64,000 nt of DNA, from positions 91,719-155,718 of the forward strand of contig CACNSD010000002.1 in NCBI GenBank assembly GCA_902623075.1. The letters run 5' to 3'. A model generated the notes under the pieces. The model was given only the letters and a program-made list of their open reading frames with translations, was not told where the DNA came from and ran no database searches. This stretch comes from an uncultured Pelagibacteraceae bacterium (GTDB taxonomy: Bacteria; Pseudomonadota; Alphaproteobacteria; Pelagibacterales; Pelagibacteraceae). This document shows positions 56,224-64,000 of this stretch, piece by piece. The translations under genes and the position numbers were made by a program. Positions within the stretch are counted from its first letter, which is position 1, and each line of letters starts with the position of its first letter.

Positions 56224-56766
56224 TTATTGTATTGCAACAACCTCTTTTACTTCTGGTAAATAATGACACAAAAGATTTTGTACCCCTTGTTTTAAAGTCA
56301 TAGTTGAGCTAGGACAACCAGAACAACTTCCTTGTAATTGTACCTTTACAACACCGTCTTTAAATTCTTTAAATTTTATATCTCCTCCATCCCTAGCAAC
56401 AGCAGGTCTTATTTTTTGTTCTAAAATTTTTATTATTTTTTTCTCAATTTCACTTAAATCAGAAACTTCCTCATTTATATTTTCATCAATTACAAATTCT
56501 TTACCATCAGCATAAAAATCATTTATTAATGAAATTATTATATGTTTTATTTCTTCCCACTTAATATTTTCTTTTTTGTTTACTGAAATAAAATCTTGGC
56601 CCAAAAAAATACCTTCAACACCATTTACTGACAAAATATTTCTTACTAATTCATTTTTAATATCTTCTTTTTTTGTAATCTCATAGGGACCACTATTTGA
56701 AACTTTCTTACCAGGAAGAAACTTCAAAGAGTTTGGATTGGGTGTTATTTCAGTTTGAATGAACAT
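56224..56766 (-). CDS. NfuA/NifU-type iron-sulfur carrier
   Basis: The 180-residue protein has an N-terminal Nfu domain (MFIQTEITPNPNSLKFLPGK, with GVEGIFLGQDFISVNK) and a C-terminal NifU-like domain with the cluster-binding CSGCPSSTMTLKQGV (CxxC). It carries [4Fe-4S] clusters to target proteins. The trpS-nfu order is common in Alphaproteobacteria. Confidence 0.94.
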   Translation of the reverse strand: MFIQTEITPNPNSLKFLPGKKVSNSGPYEITKKEDIKNELVRNILSVNGVEGIFLGQDFISVNKKENIKWEEIKHIIISLINDFYADGKEFVIDENINEEVSDLSEIEKKIIKILEQKIRPAVARDGGDIKFKEFKDGVVKVQLQGSCSGCPSSTMTLKQGVQNLLCHYLPEVKEVVAIQ

Positions 56767-56818
56767 AAATTATATATAGTTAATATTTTAAAAATTAAAA
56801 CTTGATAATAAATTTTTA

Positions 56819-57820
56819 TTAAAAACCTACTATTTCTTTCATTCTTTCAATCTTTTTAGATGCAATTAAATTAGCTTTTTCAACTCCATCTAGAAGAATT
56901 TTATCTAAATAACTTTTATCTCCTAAAAGTTTTTTTATCTCACTAGAAATAGGTTCAATTTTATTCACAACTTCTTCAGCTAATTGTTCTTTAAATTCTG
57001 AAAAATTTTTACTTGCAAAATTTTTTACTGAGTTTTCTAATGTAGAATTAGTTAAACTTGAATATATTCCTAAAAGATTTTTAGCTTCTAATCTTTCATT
57101 AAGCTCCTTTATATCTTGCGGCATAGGCAAAGGATCAGTTTTTGCTTTTTTGATTTTGTTTATTATTTGATCTTTGTTATCTGTTAAGTTTATTCTACTT
57201 AAATCTGATAACTCTGATTTACTCATTTTTTTTGAACCATCCTTTAAACTCATTATTCTTGAAAATTCTTTTTGAATTAAAGGTTCAGGAACTTGAAGAA
57301 AATTTTCTACTTCAAAATCGTTATTAAATTTTTGTGCTATATCTCTACATAACTCCAAATGTTGCTTTTGATCATCACCAACAGGAACATGAGTGGCATC
57401 ATATAAAAGAATATCAGCAGCCATTAAAACCGGATAAGAATACAATCCTATGCTGGCTTTCTCTTTATCTTTACCGGCTTTCTCCTTAAATTGAGTCATT
57501 CTATTCAACCAGCCCATTCTAGCAACACAACTTAACATCCATGCTCCTTCTGCATGAGCAGCTACTCTTGATTGATTAAAAATTATACTTTTTTTTGGAT
57601 CTATTCCGCTTGCTATAAAAGTTGCAACAGTTTCCCGGATATTATTTTTTAATTCTTTAGTATTTTGCCTTACTGTGATGGCATGTAGATCAACTACACA
57701 AAAAATACATTTATTATTCTTATCGTTATTTAAGTCTACAAAGTTTTTTATGGCACCTAAATAATTTCCAAGATGAAGATTGCCTGTAGGCTGAACACCA
57801 GAGAATATTTTTTTACCCAT
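56819..57820 (-). CDS. trpS: Tryptophanyl-tRNA synthetase
   Basis: The 333-residue class I synthetase has [20 protein letters not shown] (HIGH-like motif, HLGN) and KKMSKS as the KMSKS motif, with [12 protein letters not shown] in between. It charges tRNA-Trp. It follows murJ by 4 bases. Confidence 0.97.
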   Translation of the reverse strand: MGKKIFSGVQPTGNLHLGNYLGAIKNFVDLNNDKNNKCIFCVVDLHAITVRQNTKELKNNIRETVATFIASGIDPKKSIIFNQSRVAAHAEGAWMLSCVARMGWLNRMTQFKEKAGKDKEKASIGLYSYPVLMAADILLYDATHVPVGDDQKQHLELCRDIAQKFNNDFEVENFLQVPEPLIQKEFSRIMSLKDGSKKMSKSELSDLSRINLTDNKDQIINKIKKAKTDPLPMPQDIKELNERLEAKNLLGIYSSLTNSTLENSVKNFASKNFSEFKEQLAEEVVNKIEPISSEIKKLLGDKSYLDKILLDGVEKANLIASKKIERMKEIVGF

Positions 57821-57824
57821 AACA

Positions 57825-59354
57825 TTAATACTTTAATTTAATATCATTCATTTGAAAAGCTTTCATGAAATAACACACAATTAAATAAAACAATAATCCT
57901 AATATAACAGATAAAACTAAATAAAAAGATTTAATTGATTGATTAAATGCTAATTCGTTTTGAAAAAAATTTAATATAAAGTAAAAAAACAAACCCATCA
58001 TAATTGATGCAAACATTATTTTTATAAATTTAATAAAAAATATTTTGTTAAAATAAAACAATTTTCGATTTTTTAAAAATAAAAATAACAATATTGAATT
58101 AAACCAAGATGAAATAGATGTGGCTATTGGAATTATTATAAAACCAATTTCACTAAAATAATACAAACTGATAAAAATATTAACTAATACTGAGATCAAA
58201 GAAATATAAAATGGAGTTTTGGTATCATGGTTTGCAAAGAAAAAACTTGAAAAAACTTTTATCAAAGCAAAAGCAGGTAAACCTAAAGCAAAATAATATA
58301 ATGCTAAGCTCGAATTGCTCACCGAATTTTCATTAAAAGACCCATAGCCAAATAGAGCTGAAATAATTTCTTCTGATCCAACTATTAATGCTATAGTTGC
58401 TGGCAAACTTAGAAATAAACTTAATTCAAGAGCTTTATTTTGTATAAGCAAAATCTTATTTTTTTTTCTAGATTGAATATGTTTTGAAAGTTGTGGTAAG
58501 ATGACAACACCAATTGCAATACCAGCTATAGCTAAGTTAATTTGATAAATTCTATCTGCATAATATAAATAAGAAACAGCACTTGCTTGAAATGAAGCAA
58601 TTATTGTACCTACCAAAATATTGATTTGAGTAACTCCAGAGGAAAAAATACTTGGCAAAAGCTTTTTAAAAAAAAACTTAACTTTATTACTTGCTTTTAA
58701 TTTATAACTAAATTCAAGCGAGTAATATTTTGATACATATTTATATAAAAATATTAGTTGTAAAAAACCAGCAAACGAAACACCATAGGACAAATAATAA
58801 ACTAATTGATCACCTAAAGATTTAGAAAAAATCAATACTAAAATTAAAACAATATTCAATATTATTGGGGCTGCAGCTGCAGCTGCAAACTTATTATGCG
58901 AATTTAAAATTGCAGAAAAAAATGAGGCCAAACAAATAAAAAATAAAAAAGGAAAAGTAATTCTTGTTAAAGTTATTGCAACTTCCATTTTTTCTAAATC
59001 ACTCACAAATCCTGGAGCAATAATTGAAACAAATGCTGGCATGAAAATTTCAATTATTATGGTTAAAAATAACAACCCTAAAAAAAGGAGATTAAAAATA
59101 TCGTTAGCAAATTTGTTTGATTGTTTTTTTCCCTTAGTAATTTCTGATGAATAACTTGGAACAAATGCTGCATTAAAGGTACCTTCTGCAAATAATCGTC
59201 TAAAGGTGTTTGGAATCCTAAATGCTATAAAAAAAGCATCAGCCAACATTCCTGTTCCAAGAAAAATTGCTATTAAAATATCTCTTAAATAACCAAGTAA
59301 TCTACTAATGGTAGTATAAAAACCAAATGTCCCTGTTGACTTAAGTAAGTTCAT
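57825..59354 (-). CDS. murJ: Lipid II flippase MurJ
   Basis: The 509-residue integral membrane protein has about 14 TM segments and the MOP-superfamily N-terminus with [38 protein letters not shown] and FNAAFVPSY, all diagnostic for MurJ/MviN. It flips lipid II across the inner membrane for peptidoglycan synthesis. The start is 52 bases from the divergent malic-enzyme gene. Confidence 0.96.
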   Translation of the reverse strand: MNLLKSTGTFGFYTTISRLLGYLRDILIAIFLGTGMLADAFFIAFRIPNTFRRLFAEGTFNAAFVPSYSSEITKGKKQSNKFANDIFNLLFLGLLFLTIIIEIFMPAFVSIIAPGFVSDLEKMEVAITLTRITFPFLFFICLASFFSAILNSHNKFAAAAAAPIILNIVLILVLIFSKSLGDQLVYYLSYGVSFAGFLQLIFLYKYVSKYYSLEFSYKLKASNKVKFFFKKLLPSIFSSGVTQINILVGTIIASFQASAVSYLYYADRIYQINLAIAGIAIGVVILPQLSKHIQSRKKNKILLIQNKALELSLFLSLPATIALIVGSEEIISALFGYGSFNENSVSNSSLALYYFALGLPAFALIKVFSSFFFANHDTKTPFYISLISVLVNIFISLYYFSEIGFIIIPIATSISSWFNSILLFLFLKNRKLFYFNKIFFIKFIKIMFASIMMGLFFYFILNFFQNELAFNQSIKSFYLVLSVILGLLFYLIVCYFMKAFQMNDIKLKY

Positions 59355-59406
59355 AAATCATATTAGTCTTAATTTTACCCCAATTGTACACTTATTGTTG
59401 TCAGAA

Positions 59407-61692
59407 ATGAAAAAAACAAAAATCGATCATTACACAGATAAAGAAGCTTTAGATTTTCATAAAGACAAAAAACCTGGCAAGATTGAGATTATTTCGTCAA
59501 AAAATATGACAACTAAGCGTGATCTCGCTTTAGCGTACTCTCCAGGAGTTGCTGCTCCTGTTAAAAAAATAAGTGAAAACCCAGAAGCAGCTTATGATTA
59601 CACAAGTAAAGGAAACCTTGTTGCTGTAATAAGTAACGGTTCTGCAATATTAGGGATGGGAAATTTAGGTGCTCTTGCATCAAAGCCTGTGATGGAAGGA
59701 AAGGCTGTATTATTTAAAAGATTTGCAGATATTGATTCGATTGATTTAGAAATTGATTGTAAAGATACAAACGAAATCATAAATTCAATTAAAAATTTTG
59801 CACCTAGCTTTGGTGGAATAAATTTAGAAGACATAGCAGCCCCAGATTGTTTTATAATAGAACAGAAATTAAAAGAAATTTTGGATATTCCAGTTTTTCA
59901 CGACGACCAACATGGAACAGCAATTATAACTACTGCAGCATTAATTAATGCCTTAGATATTTGTGGTAAATCAATAAAAAAAATTAAAGTTGTAGTTAAT
60001 GGTGCTGGAGCTTCGGCACAAGCTTGTACCGAGTTATTTAAAAATTCAGGAGTAAAATCTGAAAATATAATAATGCTAGACAGAAAGGGTGTTATTTACG
60101 AAGGAAGAACCAAGGGAATTGATCAATGGAAATCCAGATATTCAGTTAAAACCAAACATAGAAATTTAAAGGATGCTGTTAAAGGCGCAGATGTTTTTTT
60201 AGGTTTATCAGCCAAAGGTGTTCTAAAAAAAGAGATGGTTAAATCTATGGCAAAAAATCCAATTATATTTGCTTGTGCTAATCCTGATCCAGAAATTACC
60301 CCAGAGGAAATTAGTGAGGTTAGAAATGATGCAATTGTTGCAACAGGGAGATCAGACTACCCTAATCAAGTAAATAATTTAATTGGATTTCCTTATATCT
60401 TTAGAGGAGCTTTAGATGTGAGATCTAAAACGATAAATGAAGAAATGAAGGTTGCTGCAGCTAATGCAATAGCTAAGCTTGCAAGAGAAGATGTTCCTGA
60501 TGAAGTTGTTGCAGCTATGGGTGGAGAAAGACCTCATTATGGAAAAGATTATATTATTCCATCTACATTTGATCCAAGATTAATTAGTGTAATACCCGCG
60601 GCTGTAGCAAAAGCAGCCATAGATAGTGGAGCAGCTAGAAAAAATATAGATGATTTTGAAGTTTATAAAGATCAACTAAAACAAAGACTAGACCCAACCG
60701 TTACCATCATGCAGGGTATTAATTCATTTATTAAGAAAAATCAGAAAAGAATAGTTTTTGCAGATGGTGAAGATGAAAATACTTTAAAAGCCGCTATAGC
60801 ATTCAAAAATTCAAAATTAGGTATTCCAATCTTGGTTGGTAAAGAAAGTAAAATTAAAGAACAGATTAAAAATATTGGTTACAGTGAAAATTTTGACATT
60901 GAGATTGTTAATTCAAAAGATGAAGAAAAAAGAAAAAGATACGTAAAACATTTATTCGAAAAATTGCAAAGAGAACAAGGATTATTAGAACGAGATTGTG
61001 ACAGAATGATTAGAAATGATAGGGTTGTCTGGGCTACTAGTATGGTTGCCTGCGGTGATGCTGATGGTGCTGTAACAGGCAATACAAGACGATTTGGTGC
61101 TTCATTTGAAAAAATTAAGCAAGTTGTTGATGTAAGAAAAGGTGAGATTATGTTTGGTTTAAACATGATCGTTCATAAAGGGAGAACTATTTTTGTTGGT
61201 GATACAAGTGTCCATGAATATCCAACTTCTGAACAAATGGCTGAAATGGCGATATCTACAGCAAGAGTAGTTAGACTTTTTGGATTTGATCCTAAAGTTG
61301 CTTTTGTATCCCACTCTACATTTGGACAACCTCTTACTAGTAGAACAAAACATATTCGAAACGCGGTTGAGATATTAAAAGAAAGAAAAGTAGACTTTGA
61401 ATTTGATGGAGATATGCAGCCTGATGTTGCTCTTAATCCAGAGTATGAGGAACTTTATCCTTTTGCAAAGATAGTTGGTAAAGCAAATATTTTAATAATG
61501 CCTGGACAACATAGTGCAGCAATTTCTTACAAATTAATGAAAACTATAGGTGAAACAAAAGTAATTGGACCATTATTAATTGGACTTGGGCTTCCGATAG
61601 AAATTGCACCTTTAAGATCATCAACTTCTGAAATACTTAATTTAGCATCGATTGCTGCTTATTCTTCCCAAGTGATTGATTATAAAAAATAA
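59407..61692 (+). CDS. maeB: NADP-type malic enzyme fused to a phosphotransacetylase domain
   Basis: The 761-residue protein starts at the ATG at 59407 (a TTG at 59395 is less likely). The malic-enzyme half (1-425) has LALAYSPGVAAP, FHDDQHGTAI and the nucleotide motif VVNGAGASAQAC; the C-terminal half (430-761) is a phosphotransacetylase-type domain (with MPGQHSAAISYKLM near the end). This fusion is the usual MaeB form. It decarboxylates malate to pyruvate, feeding the pyruvate dehydrogenase at the window start; the PTA domain may be regulatory or inactive. Confidence 0.95.
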   Translation: MKKTKIDHYTDKEALDFHKDKKPGKIEIISSKNMTTKRDLALAYSPGVAAPVKKISENPEAAYDYTSKGNLVAVISNGSAILGMGNLGALASKPVMEGKAVLFKRFADIDSIDLEIDCKDTNEIINSIKNFAPSFGGINLEDIAAPDCFIIEQKLKEILDIPVFHDDQHGTAIITTAALINALDICGKSIKKIKVVVNGAGASAQACTELFKNSGVKSENIIMLDRKGVIYEGRTKGIDQWKSRYSVKTKHRNLKDAVKGADVFLGLSAKGVLKKEMVKSMAKNPIIFACANPDPEITPEEISEVRNDAIVATGRSDYPNQVNNLIGFPYIFRGALDVRSKTINEEMKVAAANAIAKLAREDVPDEVVAAMGGERPHYGKDYIIPSTFDPRLISVIPAAVAKAAIDSGAARKNIDDFEVYKDQLKQRLDPTVTIMQGINSFIKKNQKRIVFADGEDENTLKAAIAFKNSKLGIPILVGKESKIKEQIKNIGYSENFDIEIVNSKDEEKRKRYVKHLFEKLQREQGLLERDCDRMIRNDRVVWATSMVACGDADGAVTGNTRRFGASFEKIKQVVDVRKGEIMFGLNMIVHKGRTIFVGDTSVHEYPTSEQMAEMAISTARVVRLFGFDPKVAFVSHSTFGQPLTSRTKHIRNAVEILKERKVDFEFDGDMQPDVALNPEYEELYPFAKIVGKANILIMPGQHSAAISYKLMKTIGETKVIGPLLIGLGLPIEIAPLRSSTSEILNLASIAAYSSQVIDYKK

Positions 61693-62286
61693 TTATTCTC
61701 TTTGAATTCTTAAATCTTCAACAAGAATAATACTGGCAATTACATCTTCGACATCAAGTATTTCTTTTGCTTCACTTATAACTAAATCCTTTTCTTCTGA
61801 AGTTAAGGCAATCCCATAAATATAAATTTTCTTTTTATAGGTATCTATTTGATAGTTAGTTGCCTTAATATTTTTATTAACAATTATAGCTGTTCTAAGT
61901 TGAGAAGTAATTAAAACGTCTTTTGCGGACTGTTTAAAATTAAATTCTTCTTTAATTTTGATATCATTTCTTACAGATCTAGCGCCTTTCGTTTCCCAGG
62001 CTAGTTTTGTTATTAATAGTTTTTCTTCTGGGCTATCTACTTTTCCAGTTATAAAAATTCGACCATCTAAAACTTTTGTTTTAACTGAAATAATATATTT
62101 TTTATCTTTAGCTAATATTTTAGCACTAATAGTTTTTTGCATTATAGAATCATCTATTTGAGTGCCTACTGTTCTAGGATCTAATGCAACGGAAACACCA
62201 GTTCCAAAAAGACCTTTAGAACCAACCCCAATACAACCAGTTAAAATAAAACTTATTAAAAAAAAAATTAATATTTTATTTTTCAT
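61693..62286 (-). CDS. dolP: DolP-like BON-domain outer-membrane lipoprotein
   Basis: The 197-residue product has a lipoprotein signal peptide ending LTGC (C18) and two BON domains (about 45-113 and 120-190), with SVKTKVLDGRIFITGKVDS and ITSQLRTAIIVNKNIK. Length and architecture fit E. coli DolP (YraP, 191 residues), whose gene also lies near rsmI and lpoA. It overlaps rsmI by 11 bases. Confidence 0.82.
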   Translation of the reverse strand: MKNKILIFFLISFILTGCIGVGSKGLFGTGVSVALDPRTVGTQIDDSIMQKTISAKILAKDKKYIISVKTKVLDGRIFITGKVDSPEEKLLITKLAWETKGARSVRNDIKIKEEFNFKQSAKDVLITSQLRTAIIVNKNIKATNYQIDTYKKKIYIYGIALTSEEKDLVISEAKEILDVEDVIASIILVEDLRIQRE

Positions 62287-63139
62287 TTTTTAGTTCTAAA
62301 CAATAATTGTATATTTCTTTTTTAGATACGTTAGTACTCCAACTTAAAATATCTGTAATTTCTTTCGTAGATAATTTATTAATCATTTTTTTAATCATAT
62401 TCATATCTGATTCACTTAATTTTTGAGATAGTTTTTTGTGTATTTTTTTTTCAGAAACAACAACAGTTAACTCGCCTTTTGGTTCTTTTTCAAATATTTC
62501 TAATTCATCAACATTTTTTCTAATAAATTCCTCGTACATTTTTGTAATTTCTCTACAAAAAACTATCTTTCTTCCTGCAAAATTTTTTTTTATTTCAGGT
62601 ATGATTTTGTTAATTTTTTTTGGAGAAATAAAAAAAACTAAGGAATTTTCAAATTCTGAGAATTTTTTTAATTCATTAGATAATTGCTGTTTTTTATCTG
62701 GGAAAAAACCACAAAACAAAAATTTATCTGAAAAACCGCTAATTGAAACAGCTGCGGCAACAGCCGAAGGTCCAGGAATGGGAAATATTTTAATCTCGTT
62801 ATTAATACACTCATTAACTAAAATTGAACCAGGATCAGAAATACTAGGCGTACCAGCATCGGATATCAAAGAAATTATTTTTCCAGACTTTAGATATTCA
62901 ATAATTTTTACTACATTTTTTTTTTCATTAAATTTATGATTCGAAATTAATTTTGATTTTATTTGATATTTATCTAAAAGGTTTTTTGAAACACGAGTGT
63001 CTTCGCATAAAATATAATGAGACTGCTGCAAAATTTCAATTGCTCTTAAAGTTATATCTTTTAGATTTCCTAAGGGAGTTGATACCAAATAAAGACCATT
63101 TTCGTATTCTTTTAATTTAAATTGTGGTTTTATGATCAT
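62276..63139 (-). CDS. rsmI: 16S rRNA 2'-O-ribose C1402 methyltransferase
   Basis: The 287-residue SAM-dependent tetrapyrrole-methylase-fold protein has LYLVSTPLGNLKDITLRAIE, LCEDTRVSKNLL and SDAGTPSISDPG, the RsmI signatures. It methylates C1402 of 16S rRNA. It is divergent from an lpoA-like gene, as in E. coli, with a 34-base gap, and overlaps the DolP-like gene. Confidence 0.96.
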   Translation of the reverse strand: MIIKPQFKLKEYENGLYLVSTPLGNLKDITLRAIEILQQSHYILCEDTRVSKNLLDKYQIKSKLISNHKFNEKKNVVKIIEYLKSGKIISLISDAGTPSISDPGSILVNECINNEIKIFPIPGPSAVAAAVSISGFSDKFLFCGFFPDKKQQLSNELKKFSEFENSLVFFISPKKINKIIPEIKKNFAGRKIVFCREITKMYEEFIRKNVDELEIFEKEPKGELTVVVSEKKIHKKLSQKLSESDMNMIKKMINKLSTKEITDILSWSTNVSKKEIYNYCLELKNEK

Positions 63140-63173
63140 AATTTAGCTTAAAAAATATTATACTAACATCAAA

Positions 63174-64000
63174 ATGATTAAATTAATTAAAATTATTTAT
63201 TTTATTTTTTTAAGTTTTAACTTTCTATTTTTTCAACCTGTTAATGCTCAAGACAAAATCAAAATAGGATTATTGGTACCTATGACAGGAGAAAATAAGG
63301 AAATTGGAGAATCAATCATTAAAGCAGTTGGATTGGCTGTAAAAGATATTGATAATAATTTAATAGAAATCTTTCCACGAGACACTGCAAGCAAAGCTAA
63401 CCAAACTTTAAAATCGGCATTTGAATTGAGTGAAATGGGAATAAAAATAGTTATTGGTCCTGTGTTCTATGAAAGCTTAACCTATTTAGATGAAATGAAA
63501 AATTTAACATTTTTATCTTTAACCAATAAAACTCTAGATCTTCCAAAAAATGTAATTTCTGCAGGTATTAATTCTACATCACAATTTAATACTATAAAAA
63601 AATTTTTAGAAACTAACCAAATACAAAGGACTATTTTTTTAACACCGATACAAGATTATGAATTTGAAGTTAAAAAAGGAATGAAAGGTTCAAAAATAAA
63701 AATTTATAAAAATTATGAATATAATACAGAGCCTACAAAACTAACTAAACAAATAGAAGAAATTACTAACTATAGAATTAGAAAACAAAATTTAGAAGAT
63801 GAAATAAGAAGAATTAAAAATTCGAATGAACCAAACAAAGAAAAAAAAATAAAAAGGCTTGAAAAAAGATATACATTGGGTGGATTAAACTTTGATGCTG
63901 TCGTAATTGCAGATTTTGACGAAAGTCTAAAAAGTGTATCTACATCACTTTTATATACCGACGTACTCCCCAAAAATAAATATTTTATAACTTTAAATCA
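63174..64000 (+). CDS. LpoA-like penicillin-binding protein activator, N-terminal part (cut by window end)
   Basis: From the ATG at 63174 about 275 residues are open to the window edge. A signal peptide (hydrophobic residues 6-22, cleavage after VNA) is followed by IKIGLLVPMTGENKEIGES and a periplasmic-binding-protein type I fold with VVIGPVFYES, as in the C-domain of LpoA or branched-chain amino acid receptors. There is no lipobox, unlike E. coli LpoA. The divergent pairing with rsmI supports LpoA-type over a transport receptor. The C-terminus lies outside. Confidence 0.72.
   Translation, partial: MIKLIKIIYFIFLSFNFLFFQPVNAQDKIKIGLLVPMTGENKEIGESIIKAVGLAVKDIDNNLIEIFPRDTASKANQTLKSAFELSEMGIKIVIGPVFYESLTYLDEMKNLTFLSLTNKTLDLPKNVISAGINSTSQFNTIKKFLETNQIQRTIFLTPIQDYEFEVKKGMKGSKIKIYKNYEYNTEPTKLTKQIEEITNYRIRKQNLEDEIRRIKNSNEPNKEKKIKRLEKRYTLGGLNFDAVVIADFDESLKSVSTSLLYTDVLPKNKYFITLN

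Noticed and set aside
62436..62939. 167-codon plus-strand frame opposite rsmI
   Set aside because: Antisense shadow of rsmI with no motif and no ribosome binding site.
1..64000. CRISPR arrays, insertion sequences, prophage or toxin-antitoxin genes
   Set aside because: No spaced repeat array, transposase, integrase or phage protein was seen; repeats found are short and local.

Overview
The window looks like a slice of chromosome from a streamlined marine alphaproteobacterium of the SAR11/Pelagibacterales type. This rests on very high A+T content, lysine/asparagine-rich proteins, gene spacings of a few bases or overlaps (TAATG, ATGA), and several gene orders typical of Alphaproteobacteria. No phage, insertion sequence, CRISPR array or rRNA gene was seen. 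Two tRNAs (Arg-ACG, Leu-CAA), about 64 protein genes and a handful of regulatory sites can be supported. The assignment to SAR11 is an inference from composition and gene content, not from a marker search.

Layout. 1-6 kb: minus-strand pyruvate dehydrogenase genes (aceE with a fused lipoyl domain, then aceF), an EamA exporter cut by the window edge, and a thiolase. 6-12 kb: tRNA-Arg, a small membrane peptide, a thioesterase, a TAXI-type TRAP transporter with a terminator-like hairpin between receptor and permease, and acetoacetyl-CoA synthetase. 12-16 kb: an SUV3-like helicase, TerB-like protein, ferredoxin and CarD, then a bidirectional terminator shared with a 30-residue Lys/Arg peptide gene. 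16-25 kb: acyl-CoA ligase, tRNA-Leu, yqaA-like, dsbB, coq7, HNH protein, esterase, HIG1-like protein, tlpA, argH, an LptM-like lipoprotein, lysA and plsC.

25-34 kb is an origin-type neighbourhood: dnaN, dnaA, an AT-rich 311-base gap with iteron-like repeats and a DnaA-box-like site, then rpsT, mutM, ubiE, ubiB, coaBC, dut, a ThiF/MoeB protein and an SH3 protein. 34-41 kb is an iron/peroxide block: a Cys-rich mini-protein and a DUF2061 protein with Fur-like boxes, a 2-oxoglutarate oxygenase-like protein, katG and irr with Irr-type boxes, and divergent fabA-fabB-fabI. 41-59 kb is a long minus-strand run of translation, RNA and envelope genes (murJ-trpS-nfuA-bax, tsaB-fur-miaB-phoH-ybeY-lnt-metK, nusA-infB-rbfA-rpsO-pnp), interrupted by one plus-strand polysaccharide deacetylase. 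59-64 kb: malic enzyme-phosphotransacetylase fusion, a DolP-like lipoprotein, rsmI, and the start of an LpoA-like gene.

I did not find a clear previously undescribed multigene system. The best leads are the lipoyl-E1 fusion, the Fur/Irr-box cluster with its orphan Cys-rich mini-protein, the Lys/Arg mini-protein with a 21-base palindrome upstream, terminator-like hairpins placed directly before the start codons of a TRAP permease and nusA, a half-length TsaB whose start overlaps a divergent gene, and the loss of several genes from otherwise conserved clusters.
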